This document shows, piece after piece, positions 22,340-33,781 of a DNA stretch of 64,000 bases. The stretch is from positions 449,823,311-449,887,310 of the forward strand of contig NC_133538.1 in the NCBI RefSeq assembly GCF_048544455.1. Direction: 5' to 3'. How positions within the stretch are numbered: position 1 is the first letter of the stretch; every line of letters begins with the position of its first letter. The translations under genes and the position numbers were made by a program. The notes under the pieces were generated by a model. It saw only the letters and a list, made by a program, of their open reading frames with translations, was not told the DNA's origin and did no database searches. The DNA comes from Silene latifolia (Eukaryota > Streptophyta > Magnoliopsida > Caryophyllales > Caryophyllaceae).

Positions 22340-23026
22340 ACATGTTTATAAAGAAGTTTATTTAAATCTACACTCTCTGACCTAGACAATCCATGCTATA
22401 CCAGTTTTTTATTTTGACAATTGTGTAGATTGCTGAACATCAAAGAATTAATTAAAACTTCAAGTTTAAGAAGTCGAAACACCAACGTCTCATTTCTTTA
22501 CCTTTTATAGTTATTGTGAGAAAAAAATTAATCAAACAAAAATGGATGATTGACACGGAGGTGAAACATAGCACTACAATGCACAAAAATATAAACATAT
22601 CTTAACTAGTAGCATAACTGATCGAGCAAGAGTGATTGCGAGAGGTAGATGAAACAATCAGCATAAATTAGAAGATAATTTCAATCACTGGTAAACTTGA
22701 ACCAAGATTTGGATATTAAATAGATGTGAAATTACTCATAAACAAATAAATGTGAAATAAGGAATCAATATTTGGGGATTGGAAAATTGAATGATGAAAG
22801 TAATATAATTAAGAACTGACAAATATAATATTTGGGTTAGGCAAGAAGTACAAAAATGTTCTTGAAAGAGGTATGGAAAAAAATATCTACCTTTGGTATA
22901 ACTTTAGTTCTACCGTGGTCCATTTTTTATTCAATAGGAATATTATTCATTTAGTTCTAATTAATGAATTGACTTTTTATATCATTTAGTGCTAATTAAT
23001 GAATTAACTTTTTATATAATAGGATA
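22340..23026. other. No recognised feature
   Basis: AT-rich sequence after the helicase relic. I see no coding signature, repeat array or terminal repeat that I can support. Confidence 0.5.
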
Positions 23027-23143
23027 TGTTGACCGTCTCACGTCATGAGACGGTCCATTTTCATAGAAAATTTACTCATTTAATACTAATAAATGAGTTT
23101 TCTTTTTATAATGAGACCGTCTCATGGTGTGAGACCGTCTCAC
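23027..23143. mobile_element. Foldback MITE, GAGACCGTCTC type
   Basis: About 117 bp with terminal inverted repeats of roughly 27 bp. The left end is GACCGTCTCACGTCATGAGACGGTC (itself a 10-bp palindrome with a 5-bp spacer), quoted here only to name its two arms; the right end holds two GAGACCGTCTCA copies. No coding. The superfamily is unclear. Confidence 0.7.
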
Positions 23144-23299
23144 AAAAGAGTTATTGTAATTCCAATTTTAAGATTAATTAAGATTAATGCGGACGATCTC
23201 AGCATCTGACACATCTCTCAAAGTTACGTACATGATTAATGACCGGAAGCCGCCGCTACAAAGGCGAAGTGACATCTGCTGAGCTCAAAGGGATATATT

Positions 23300-23490
23300 T
23301 ATGTGCTAATCTCACTATAAACGGATATATCCGTTTAAAGTGAAAAATGGGTTAAATATGCTTAAAGTGGTGACATTTTTGGGTCCAACCATGCAACTTG
23401 TTTCTTGTCTTATGCTTAAAGTTGGTGGATATTTGACTCGTCTATACCTATAGACGGATATCTCCCGCCTATAATGAGAATTTGTGTATA
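23300..23490. mobile_element. Foldback MITE, CGGATATATCCG type
   Basis: The left end contains CTCACTATAAACGGATATAT and the right end the inverted form around CGGATATCTCCCGCCTATAA TGAGAA, giving imperfect terminal inverted repeats of about 35 bp around 190 bp. The superfamily was not assigned. Confidence 0.6.
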
Positions 23491-23682
23491 TTGATAGGGT
23501 ATGCTTAGTTTTCGAGTCATTTCCGTCATCACAAAATCAATAAAAAAAACAGTCCCTAAATCCTAAGAAATTACACCTCCCATGTCCTCTTTGTGAGCAT
23601 CCAAGTAATCACTTTAACATTTCTATTATATGGAGAACAATCATATTGTAAGTCCCAAAAGAGAATATTAATGTGGATTACT

Positions 23683-23710
23683 CTAGGCCCGTGTATCGCA
23701 CATGCATTAA
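23683..23710 (-). mobile_element. Helitron-type 3' terminus (minus strand)
   Basis: The minus strand reads a GTGCGATACAC hairpin, then GGGC and CTAG, the usual plant Helitron 3' end. In this orientation the element would extend to the right, beginning with the AT microsatellite at 23719. Its other end was not identified. Confidence 0.55.
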
Positions 23711-23716
23711 ATATAG

Positions 23717-23718
<2 letters not shown>

Positions 23719-23769
<51 letters not shown>
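23719..23769 (+). repeat. (AT)n microsatellite
   Basis: About 25 AT units next to the Helitron-type end, mirroring the arrangement at 8810-8972. Confidence 0.95.
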
Positions 23770-23771
<2 letters not shown>

Positions 23772-23854
23772 AGCTTTTTTTCGAGCGATGTGGTAGTCTA
23801 CAAATTTTTTAAACTACCTAAATTATTAAATCAATATAGTAGTATTAACATATA

Positions 23855-23945
23855 CTACCTCCAAATTAAAGTGTTTGCCCTATTTCATTAAAATATAAGA
23901 CTCATATAATAGAGAAGTGGGGCAAACATTTTAATTTGGAGGGAG
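23855..23945. mobile_element. Stowaway-like MITE
   Basis: A 91-bp element with TA duplications at 23853-23854 and 23946-23947. The ends CTACCTCC and GGAGGGAG sit in inverted repeats of about 26 bp (CCAAATTAAAGTGTTTGCCC against its inverse). This is the Tc1/mariner-derived Stowaway pattern. Confidence 0.85.
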
Positions 23946-23947
23946 TA

Positions 23948-24625
23948 CTATTTAAACTATGTCATGTTTTAAAACAAGAAAGATGGTCATAAATTTATAT
24001 TGGTCACGAACATTATGCCATTCATTCCAAATAATTTGGAATATTGCACTGATATGAGATGCATAATATAAAGGATTGTATTGGATCGAGTTCATTCAAC
24101 TTATATTCATGTATTTTGTGTTGTGAGTACTACTCTGTGTATTCGTAAATAAGTTATTTCAAAGAATTATTGAATATAATTTAACAAAAAAAAAATTATT
24201 AGCAACTTTTTTAAATCAACATTTTTTTAAGTAAAAGAAGTTAACTCGATTTATTGATGGGTGTTGTATTGTTGTGCATGGAACTACCAAACTTTTTATG
24301 AATTTGCTAATAGTATTATTTCACTTACAAGCTTTGACGGATTATTAATATTATATAGGAGTGTATAGATAATATGATGTGAAAGATTGCAATGTGTGGT
24401 TAGTGTCAAGAAATCATCTCAACTAAAAGCTAAAGTTTAAGCTGATGGGTGGTGTTTCAAAATCAATGCAATTTTTATACTCCAACATTTAGACAACAAT
24501 AGAAAACCTTAAAAAGCTAATGGAAGATAAAACTTCATCAAGAATTTGAATAGTGTGGAAATCTAAATATTCTAGCATAAGTATGCCTGAAACATATAAT
24601 TAGTATGAAGGATCACAATGTGCGT
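23948..24625. other. No recognised feature
   Basis: AT-rich intergenic-type DNA between the Stowaway MITE and the Tat-like LTR. No gene or repeat could be supported. Confidence 0.5.
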
Positions 24626-25404
24626 TGTGAGATCCCTGAAAAAATCTCCTTTTTCAAAAAAAATAATAATATGGAGTCGCCGGTAGGTTTTATAAAAAAA
24701 CATACAAAAACAAGTTAAGTGGAAAAGGCCCTTTTTTATCCTTGGTATGGGGACTGATCCGTCACTCCGGTCTGAACCAAAGATTGCGGATTCGGAGGTA
24801 AATGTACGGTCAAGAAAGGTGTTAGGCACCCGGACAGCCCATCAAACTGACGACCTCTACTATTTATTTGTAATATTGTATATTTGACAAAAAATGACGA
24901 TAAAAAGGCTAGTTATACAATTTTATTTACAGGACCATATAATTACATACAACACAAGTTAACTAGTTAGATTATATACTGATTATACGACAAATAAAGA
25001 AAATAAATAAAAGAATGAAATAAAAAGAGTAAAGAAAACTTATTCAATTTTGGTACCCTCAGGTCTATTTGGATGTTGACTACTAATGAATTTCGACTTT
25101 GTCGTAAATTAACGGCTCTGATGCACTTATGATGCACTTATATGAACTGGGACAATTTATGTATATGATTTGATTTGAAACTAAGATAGAATATTTGAGA
25201 CGGATGATTTGGGTGAGTATTGAATACCTGGATTTGGTATTAGATCTATCGGGTTATTTACGCTTCACGTCCTCTCTGAGTGTTCCCCTTGCAAAGATTA
25301 TTTATGGCTTGTATTTATATTCTGGTGGTGGAAGTTTCTTGGGCAATGAAAACTCTGATTATAATAATGAAAACAAAAGATGCTCTAATCCCATTCATTG
25401 TACA

Positions 25405-27123
25405 TAGGGATAGCAATAGCTCGGGTCTGGGTCTGGGTCTGGGTCGGGTTCAACAAGACTCGGACCCGTGCCACTTACATTGGACTCGGACCCGACCCAG
25501 ACCCTAAAGGGTCTAAAATTATTGGACCCTTACCCATACCCGATGGGTCCAGGTCCGGGTAGGGTCTACCCGCGAGTCTGAAGTTAAACAAGAAAAAAAA
25601 GAACGGTAGAATATTTTACCTTTTGATAAATGAAAGATTTGGTAGAGGGTCCGGGTCGGGTCTACCCACGGGTCCAGAGGAGTAGCAGCGTTTTTTTGTA
25701 AAATTTGAGAGGTGTACACAGTGGTCAATGGCAGAGAACTTCAAGGTTGAAGAATAAAACACACTTATTGCACTTATGCAACTTCAAGTGGTGAAATAAA
25801 ACATAAACACCACTAATTGAAACCAATCTCGAAGAATAAACAAGTACAAAATCAATCATGAATTTCAGTTCAAGTACAAGTACAAAATCAACAATTCAGA
25901 TTCATATCAATCATGAATTCTAGGTAGTGGTACTCAATTTAAAAATTGATTAAACCTATTTTCGAAGAAAATAAGACAAATAAAAGGAGGGATTTAACCT
26001 TCTAGCTATTCGAGCTTCTATGCTAGCCTTTTATCGTCCTCGCAAGTCACCGTCGTCGTCAGTCGTCTCAGTTTAGGGCTTAGGGTTAGAGGTGGGTTTA
26101 GGTTAGAGGAAAGAATTGGGAATGAAAGGAAAGGAAATGGAACGGTGTGTGGCTGTCTTTGATTTGTTAGGTTAAAACTTTTAGTTTTTTTTTTTTTTTT
26201 TTTTAATAAATTGTAAGGGTCTACTGGTCGGATCCGGGTCCCATAAATTAGACTCAGACCCGGACCCTAAATATTTTACTAAGACCCATACCCGACTAGA
26301 GGTGGCAAATGGGTCAATCGGACTAGTTTTGGTTCGGGTTCTTTCGGATCGGGTTCTTTCGGTTTATCTTTTTTTTCGATTTCAGTTCGGTTCAATTCAG
26401 GTTGGACTCAGTTTTCACTTTTAATCGGTTGTAGATATTTCGGGTTGGTTCAGGTTCGAGTTGGGTCAATATCGGTGCAAATAAGGTTCGAGTCGGGTCA
26501 ATATCAGAGCGGATGAGATTCGAGTCAGGTCATAATCGGATCGGATGTCAAGGATTAGGTCTTTATTCAAAAGATTGAATATAATACGAATAGTTTTTTT
26601 TAAAAAAAGTAATAAATAATGTTTTTTTTTTTTGCATAACTAGGATATAATATTAATTCATTGACGTCAAAGAGGTGACACTCATGTACAAAAAGACACC
26701 CTAAATGTGATGCCTAAGTACATTCGGGTCAATTCGAGTTTCAATGTTGGGTTTCTGTCATCAATGTACGGGTTGAAATCGGTTCAGGTATATATCGGTT
26801 CGGATTAAAACAATTCAGGTTGAAACAGTTCAGGTTCATTCGATCTTGGGTCTATTTCGGATATTACAAATTCGATTCGATTTCGAATCAATTCAGGTTG
26901 ATTTAGGTTTCGGGGGTGAAGTTCAGTTATACCTTTCGGGTGTACGGTCAGGTGTCGATTCGGGTATTTTCGATCGGTTTTTCGGGTTCGGTATACTTTT
27001 GCCAGGTCTATACCCGACCCATACCCGTTAGGTTCTCAAAAATTCAGATCCGGACCCGACCCATTAGGGTCCGACCCTAAGGGTCTGGGTCGGGTCCCCG
27101 ACCCACTGCGTCTGCCATCCCTA
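25405..27123. mobile_element. Non-autonomous hAT element
   Basis: An element of 1719 bp including a nested insertion. It has a perfect 8-bp target duplication ATTGTACA (25397-25404 and 27124-27131) and ends TAGGGATAGCA / TGCCATCCCTA. Subterminal regions are built from GGGTCTGGGTCGGG words in inverted orientation at the two ends. No transposase is visible. The 8-bp duplication and TAGGGATGGCA-type TIR indicate hAT. Confidence 0.9.
26297..27010. mobile_element. hAT element nested in hAT element
   Basis: A 714-bp element with perfect 8-bp duplication TACCCGAC (26289-26296 and 27011-27018). The ends are TAGAGGTGGCAAA and TTTTGCCAGGTCTA. Its interior is rich in TTCGGGT and GGTTCAGGT words. It sits inside the larger hAT element, so it is younger. 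Confidence 0.9.
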
Positions 27124-27643
27124 ATTGTACAACACGTCCTTCTCATTTCACATGTTTTTTTTCTATCTTTTTTATTGTTTCTTATCTTTTCATAGTGTAG
27201 ATGCTTAGACGTACACTAATTATAGAATTCTAGATATAGATAAGGCAATCTAAGTCTCTTACTCCCACCCGGACCATGCTGTGGACATACTTCGTCGTGT
27301 TCTTGTACCTGAGAATCTGAGATGGGTTCCTTTCCTAATCATATTTTGGTACATCAAACTAAGCAAGGGTGTTAGGCCCAAATATGCATATTCTTACATG
27401 GGTTTCGATAGAATACGTTATCATCCAAAATGCTTTAACTTACGTAATCTATTCCGATGACTAATAGACATGGGTTGTATAAGTGAAGGCTGATAGATAG
27501 GTTTAGGCTATTTTGAAATATTTACTAGGAAATAAGCATAAAGAACCATTAATTTTAACATTGTCAATTTTCATTTAGTCATTAAATTTTAGCCTCATCA
27601 TCGGGTACCCGTAAGACTAATAGACAACTTTGAGGTGTCTACA

Positions 27644-27662
27644 AAAACCCCCACTTTGACCG
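27644..27662 (-). other. Polypurine tract of Tat/Ogre-like element
   Basis: On the minus strand this is GTCAAAGTGGGGGTTTT immediately before the LTR start TGTAGACACC. It primes plus-strand synthesis in LTR elements and sets the element's direction. Confidence 0.65.
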
Positions 27663-27769
27663 AGCATGAGTAATACGAATGTTAAAGTAGTCCGATCGGG
27701 GTAGATAAAGGATAAGAAATGTACCTGGGCCTCTTATATTACATGTCTGGAGTAGCTGAAAGCTGAGAC

Positions 27770-28060
27770 TGACTTAGCAAAACTTTGTTTCACTAATCTG
27801 GAATGAAGCTGGTAAAATTTTGTTTCACCAATCTGGAAATTGGCATGGCAAAACTTTGTTTCGCTGGTCTGAAATCTTATAAATGTTTTGCTATTCTTGA
27901 AACTGGAATAGCTAAACTTTGTTTAGCTGGTTTGAAATCTGGAATAGCCAAACTTTGTTTAGCTGTCCTTGAATCTGGTAAAGCAAAACTTTGTTTTGCT
28001 GCTGGTAATCTGGTTAAGCAAAACTTTGTTTCACTTAAGAGTGAACCTGCAAAATCTGAT
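27770..28060 (-). repeat. Degenerate ~40-bp tandem repeats
   Basis: About six or seven diverged units built from AGCAAAACTTTGTTTCGCTGG and ATCTGGAATAG words. They lie just inside the PPT. Variable tandem arrays near the 3' end are usual in Tat/Ogre elements. Confidence 0.75.
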
Positions 28061-28119
28061 TTCAGAATCTCAGATACGTGTTAGGGCCCGGCGACCGAGG
28101 AATTCAAAATTTTATTTTG

Positions 28120-28700
28120 AAAAGGGATTAGAATGTAAAATCCGAATTTACAAACTAGGATTTGCAAAATTTTATTTCGTAAAAAGATAAGTTAAGAAAA
28201 TTTGATTTTAAGAACTCAAATGCATGTCAGGGCCTGCCAACCAATTGATTTGAAAATTGCAAAATTTTATTTCGCAAAAAGGCAAGTTCAGAAAATTTTA
28301 TTTTAAGAACTCAAATGCATGTCAAGGCCTGCCGACCAATTGATTTGAAAATTGCAAAATTTTATTTCGCAAAAAGTCAACTTCAGAAAATTTTATTTTA
28401 AGAACTCAGATGCATGTCAGGGCCTGCCGACCAATTAATTTGAAAATTGCAAAATTTTATTTCGCAAAAATGGAAGTTCAGAAAAATTTATTTTAAGAAC
28501 TTAGATGCATGTGAGGGCCTGCCAAACAATTGATTTGAAATTGAAAAATTTTATTTCGCAAAAAGGAAAGTTCATAAAACTTTATTTTAAGAACTCAAAT
28601 GCATGTCAGGGCCTGCCGACCAATTGATTTGAAAATTTTATTTTAAAAAACAAAAGCTAGATCGCAAAATTTATTTCACGAAAAGGGCTGGAGAATTGCA
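28120..28700 (-). repeat. 95-bp tandem array
   Basis: TGCATGTCAGGGCCTGCC recurs at 28221, 28316, 28411, 28506 and 28600, giving a unit of 94-95 bp with four full copies and a decaying fifth. Each unit contains GCAAAATTTTATTTCGCAAA and AGAACTCA(A/G)A. Single degenerate relatives flank it on both sides. Consistent with the untranslated 3' region of a Tat-type element. Confidence 0.92.
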
Positions 28701-28704
28701 AAAT

Positions 28705-31371
28705 TTTATTTCGCAAAACGATAAGTTGAATATTTTTTTATTGATTTTGAAACTGACAAAATTTTATTTTACGAGAAGATGAGACTTTATGAGAAAATAT
28801 TCCCCATTTTGGATGAATCTGGAAGATGAATGACAAAGTAATTGACTGGAGATCTGGAATAGTTAGTGACAAAACTGGAGTAGTTAGTGACAAATATATG
28901 ACACCTTAAATGCAAATCCATGTCCTAGATATGATGCATGTAAGATGAATGCAAAAAAATGTTATTTTTTGAAGACATTTGAAATGAGATCAAAAGAAAT
29001 TCTTTTTTTTTTGAAAATATGTTGAAAAAAGATGGAGTCTGACCCAAATGTGATCCAAGTAGAAAGACTGGACACTAACTGGACATTTTACCTCTGGAAG
29101 TAGCTCACAATTTCTCTGGTGTGGAGAATGTGTTTCATTTTTATTTGACCTGTTTGTTTGAGTTATGTTTTGATGAGTTTTGCCCTTTTTATAGTAACAA
29201 GCTCTACTAATTAAGCAAAACTAATACCATAGAAACAAAATACTTTTGTGGCCGTATATGCTTAGTGTACATCCTCCGAAGTCTTAGATGCTGAATGAGA
29301 GTGACAAATGAAGTAAAGGGTGCTATGGTGTTAGAAGACATTGGAGATCTGTGCATCTCTCTCACTCACCTAAATGAATGAAAGGATCGTCCCAAGAGGA
29401 ATGGAGACAATGTAATTGTGGATTGACTCGTCTGAGAAAGGAAAAAAATCACTACTCTGAAATTTGTATTGTAAATATCTGAGAATGAAAAATGACTACT
29501 CTGCAATTTGATTGCAACATTGACTGGGATTTGTTTTCTTGTCCTGTGAAATTCTGAGAACTTTGAGGCTTTTGATATTAGATTTGTATCTACTTGAGAT
29601 CGTAATTTTTTGTCTTTGACTTCTTGAGTGTCTTGACACTGGATTTGTATCTATTAGAGGTCATATTTTTGAGTCTTTGAGACTTCTGTCACTCGAGTTG
29701 TTTGCAACTTTGATTGAAATTTTTGTTGACTTATGAGAGTCTTTAGTGCGAGTATTTTGAGCTTGTATTGGTACTTGGACTCACATCTTAAATTCATTCT
29801 AAGGGACTAGTGGCCACCTATAACACAGCACGGAGTGCGCTTTCCCGTGTCTTATTTGGTAAGTTTGGGCACGGGTGTACTAGGAATCTGGTTTGAATAT
29901 TTTTGAACTAGTTTTCTAGCACCAATGGGAATGGATGACAATATTTGGCGAAATGGCCGATCATATGTGTTTGTGCTCATCCGTTAGTCATTTGAGATAT
30001 GAGAAATTGACGAATTTGGTAGAAAGCAATTTGTGCTCATTTGGGAAATTGACGAATCTAGTAGTCAATTGAAATATGGAAAATTGACAAATCGGGTAAA
30101 AAGATTGAGTCGCCAAACCTAGAGGTCACCTAGCTAGAGACACAGCGATCAAGGAATTATCACACCACAGAGATGGAAAAGATGGTCAAATGCAAGCCCT
30201 CGTTCAGGCTGATTCTAAGAGATCGATTGATCTACACTAAAGAGATGCGACCTAAAGTATTTCAAGTCTATTCTACTAGTTAAGGGTAAAAAGTAGAACA
30301 AGTGACTAATAAAGATGACATGTGCTTTTTTTTTATTTATTTGATTCAAAAAGAACTTGGATGGTCCTATTTTAATTAGAAACTTAATGTAAGCTATAAA
30401 TTTTTTTCATTTTGGCAATGCCAGCAACTAAGTGAATTAGAAATAACTAAGTGACCATTTGCTGCCAGTAGGCAGAAATAAGATCGAATAATTATTCCAT
30501 AGTCTAACCCCGTGCAATTTTCACCATTACTAATTTATTGGTACTCTCACAACTTATATGAGTTACTTATAAACTCAAAGACACGAGATGGTGAAGTTTA
30601 CAAGTTGCAACACGTCTCATAACTGGGCTGAGCATGCTCTTTTGACAATTCTTATTGTATGTTTTTTTAAAACTGGTTGACATGACTTTAAAATTAGAAA
30701 TCTGGGTGAATTGTACTGGAAATAATAAAAGGACTCGATGTGTATTAAGACTTGTATGAATTTCTACAATGGATTACAAATGAGGTCAAAAAAGACATAA
30801 AATTGACAAAGAAAGAAAAAAAAAAAATTTTTTTGTAAATTGAAAAAGTAAGACCCCATTTAAAAAAAAAATGAATAAAAAAAATGTTAGTATGAAATAT
30901 CATGCATGATGATCAATGTTGGAGTATATGATGTCTAAAATCCTAAATGCAATATGTACAGGAAAGTGTTCTAGGACAAAGTGTAATTAGTAATTATACG
31001 TGACGCAATGCTTAGACTAAATTTCCTTCCTAATGTATACGTACGTGATTTTGTGCGGACATGACGTCTACCGAAGTTATATTAGCTAAGACACGCTTAC
31101 CAAGGACCTATACCAAGGATCTACGGGCTATATGGTTAGGTTTGCAGGTTGAAAATTGGATACTCACGACATTAAAATACCATTGCATCCGCGGTGCGAG
31201 CGCGCGATAAGACGAGGGTATCTTTCGCTTTTGTGCTCACCCAGTCATATGGACCAGGCGAGTTGCCAAAACACGACGTCATGAGGTGGAAAATACGTGT
31301 AAGGCCTAGTCGGTCGAATGGACCTTCTAAGCATACAACGTACTTTACCGATGATAAATTAAGGTAGCTTA
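28705..31371 (-). other. Non-coding internal region of Tat-like element
   Basis: About 2.7 kb between the tandem arrays and the LINE insertion. No gag or pol signature was recognised in any frame. It is assigned to the Tat-like element only by adjacency, so a different origin for part of it is possible. Confidence 0.35.
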
Positions 31372-31386
31372 AATGACATAATACTG

Positions 31387-31412
31387 TTTTTTTTTTTTTT
31401 TTTTTTTTTTTT
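31387..31412 (-). other. LINE poly(A) tail
   Basis: Twenty-six T residues on the plus strand, next to the 14-bp target duplication; this is the 3' end of the LINE. Confidence 0.95.
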
Positions 31413-31500
31413 GTGAAAGGTTAGGAATTTCCATTAAGCACAAAACAACAATTTACACACTACCATATAGGGTACAATTCATGAAACTTAAATTAGTCAA

Positions 31501-33703
31501 TCAATAATTAATTGACTTAATCCAAGCTTCATCACTACTCTTCTTAATACAATTGAGCCAAAACATAGAACGAATTTTAAGCATGCTACCAATCTGTTTA
31601 AGTACAAACTCCGGTTGTTCTATCAACCCTTCAAGCCTAGCTTTGTTCCTCTGATGCCAAATAGCATAATATAAGGCCTGAATCCAAGCAATGATAACAT
31701 TCTTCTTCACTTTTGCCCAAGGTTTGGACTGAATCCAAAGCAACAAATTAAGGGCAGGCATTCTGATATTCAGTTTACAACTCAACAGATGTACCAGTTT
31801 CTGAGTATACGGGCACTGAACAAACATGTGACTATGTGATTCAGGGCCAGTACCATAGATGCAGCAGTCAGGATCAGGAGCAACCCTAAACTGCACCAGC
31901 TTGTCTATAAGCAACAATGCATCCCAAGCAATCAACCAATTAATGAAGATATGCTTAGGGATGCACCAAGAGTTCCAAATAACCTTATCCTAAGACACAA
32001 CAGGCTGTGTTTTTCTGATCCAACAATAGCCACTGGTAGTAGTGTACCCTGAGGGATTAGGAAACCACTGACCAGCACCAGAGAAGGCTCTAGCAAATTT
32101 GTCTCTAACTCTACAAACCACTTTCCAGCTCTAAGAAGTATCAGCTTTTGGTATATAGATTGACCAAGGCACACCCTTCATATAAATATGGTGTACCCAC
32201 TTAACCCACAGACTATCAGGTTTATTATAAACCCAACAGGACAACTTGCAAATTTTAGCAAGATTCCAGGCATAACTATCCCTTATACCCAAACCTCCTT
32301 CATTTTTTGGTACACAAACCTTTGCCTAACTCACCAAGGGGACCCTAAGGTATTCAGTGGATCCATCCCACAAGTAATTTCTACACAAGGCATCAATTCT
32401 CTTCAATACTCCTTTAGGAATGACAAAAATGGTAGCTCAATAAGTATATAAAGAAGTCAGCACTGAGTTTACCAGAGTAAGTCTGCCAGTATAAGAAAGT
32501 TTCTTAGCAGCAAACCCCCTACTTCTCTCAGTGACTTTCTCAATCAACCCATAACAATACTTAATACTCAGTCTGCCAGCAGAAATGGGTACACCCAAAT
32601 ACTTGAAAGGCAATGTCCCTTCACTGAAACCAGACACTTGCAATATATCAGACTTGATAGAGGCAGTAACACCATTAAAATAAATATTAGATTTCAAATT
32701 GTTCATTTGCAGTCCAGTAGCAGCAGAGAAGGTGGCAAAAGATCTGAGTAAAATCATTATAGAAGTAATATCCCCCTTACTAAACAACAAAAGGTCATCA
32801 GCAAACATAAGGTGGGTAAGCCTTAGCTGACTGCACAAGGGATGAAATTTAAAGGGCATAGTAGTAGTGACATGAGTAAGGATCCTACTCAAGTATTCCA
32901 TAGTAATTGTAAAGAGCAAAGGAGAGATAGGGTCCCCTTGTCTTAGCCCTTTTGCTCCTTTGAAATAAGCAAAATTCTCCCCATTTAACACCAAGGAATA
33001 AGAGGCAGTCCTCACACAAACCATGATTAAAGCCATAATTTTTCCAGGAAAATGTAAAGCTCTCAGCATTTGCTCCAAAAATTGCCATTGAACTGAATCA
33101 TAAGCCTTTTTCAAATCAATTTTCATCATACACCTAGGGGAAATTGTTTTCCTGTTGTAAAGTCTGACCAGATCTTCACAAATGAGAATGTTTTCTACAA
33201 TGCTTCTCCCTTTGATAAATCCTCCTTGAGACTTATTAATGAGATCGGGCGACAAAAGAAATCCTAGTGCACAAAATCTTAGAGATGGCCTTATATAATA
33301 CATTACAGCAAGATATAGGCCTAAATTGAGTAACATTCTGGGGTATGTCCACTTTAGGAATCAAACTTATAAAGGTATGATTAACCGACAGCAGCAATTT
33401 CCCAGTGTGAAAGAAATCCAGAATGGCATGACAAACATCATCTCCAATAATATGTCATGAATCTTTGAAGAAATCACTAGAGAAACCATCAGGACCAGGG
33501 GCCTTGTGGTTAGGAATTGAGAAAATAGCTTCCTTTATTTCTACCTTGGTAACATGAGCAAGTAAAATCTCACAATGGGCAGGAGTACACACTGGTCCAA
33601 GTTGAACCATAGAGTGACTCACAGGAGTAGTAGCAGCTGCTGTTCCAAGCAGTTCCTCATAGTAGTATAGAAAAGCATTCCGAATTTGAGCACTATCAGT
33701 ATG
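31501..33703 (-). pseudogene. LINE ORF2, reverse transcriptase and zf-RVT part
   Basis: This is the C-terminal part of ORF2, downstream of the LTR-element insertion. It encodes the reverse transcriptase that copies LINE RNA at the target site. Visible in order: NHKAPGPDGFS, GFIKGRSIVENIL, KIDLKKAYDSVQW, GLRQGDPISPLLF, and FADDLLLF (the catalytic FADD box), then FKYLGVPIS and a zf-RVT-like C-terminus (AWDALLLIDKL, CCIYGTGPESHSHMFVQC). Lesions: a stop near 33457, a frameshift near 33260 and further frame changes between 32437 and 31935. The normal end of ORF2 is the TGA at 31501-31503. Confidence 0.92.
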
Positions 33704-33781
33704 AGTAATGATACCGTCGTTTTAGTATCAAAAATAAATACCTAAGTACTACTAACAGAAGTCAGCGGTAGGTAGGGTCGA

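Larger units (their letters stand above)
24626..27643 (-). repeat. Tat/Ogre-like 3' LTR
   Basis: On the minus strand it starts TGTAGACACCTCA and ends GGGATCTCACA. A polypurine tract (AAAGTGGGGGTTTT) lies directly outside, which makes this the 3' LTR of a minus-strand element. Phrases such as GGAGTCGCC and GGTGTTAGGCACC are, from memory, common in Tat/Ogre-type LTRs. It contains the hAT insertion at 25405-27123; without it the LTR would be about 1.3 kb. The partner LTR was not found in the window. Confidence 0.6.

Noticed and set aside
8938-23710. A single large Helitron bounded by the two hairpin-CTAG ends and containing the helicase relic
   Set aside because: The polarity of both ends points outward, so they cannot bound one element holding the helicase.
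25405-27123. GGGT-rich tracts as telomere or G-quadruplex locus
   Set aside because: The words are GGGTCTGGGTCGGG variants within a hAT element with clear TIRs and target duplications; they are not the plant telomere repeat.
28120-28700. Regular direct repeats resembling a CRISPR array
   Set aside because: Units of 95 bp adjoin without unique spacers, and the setting is a plant retroelement; it is an ordinary tandem array.
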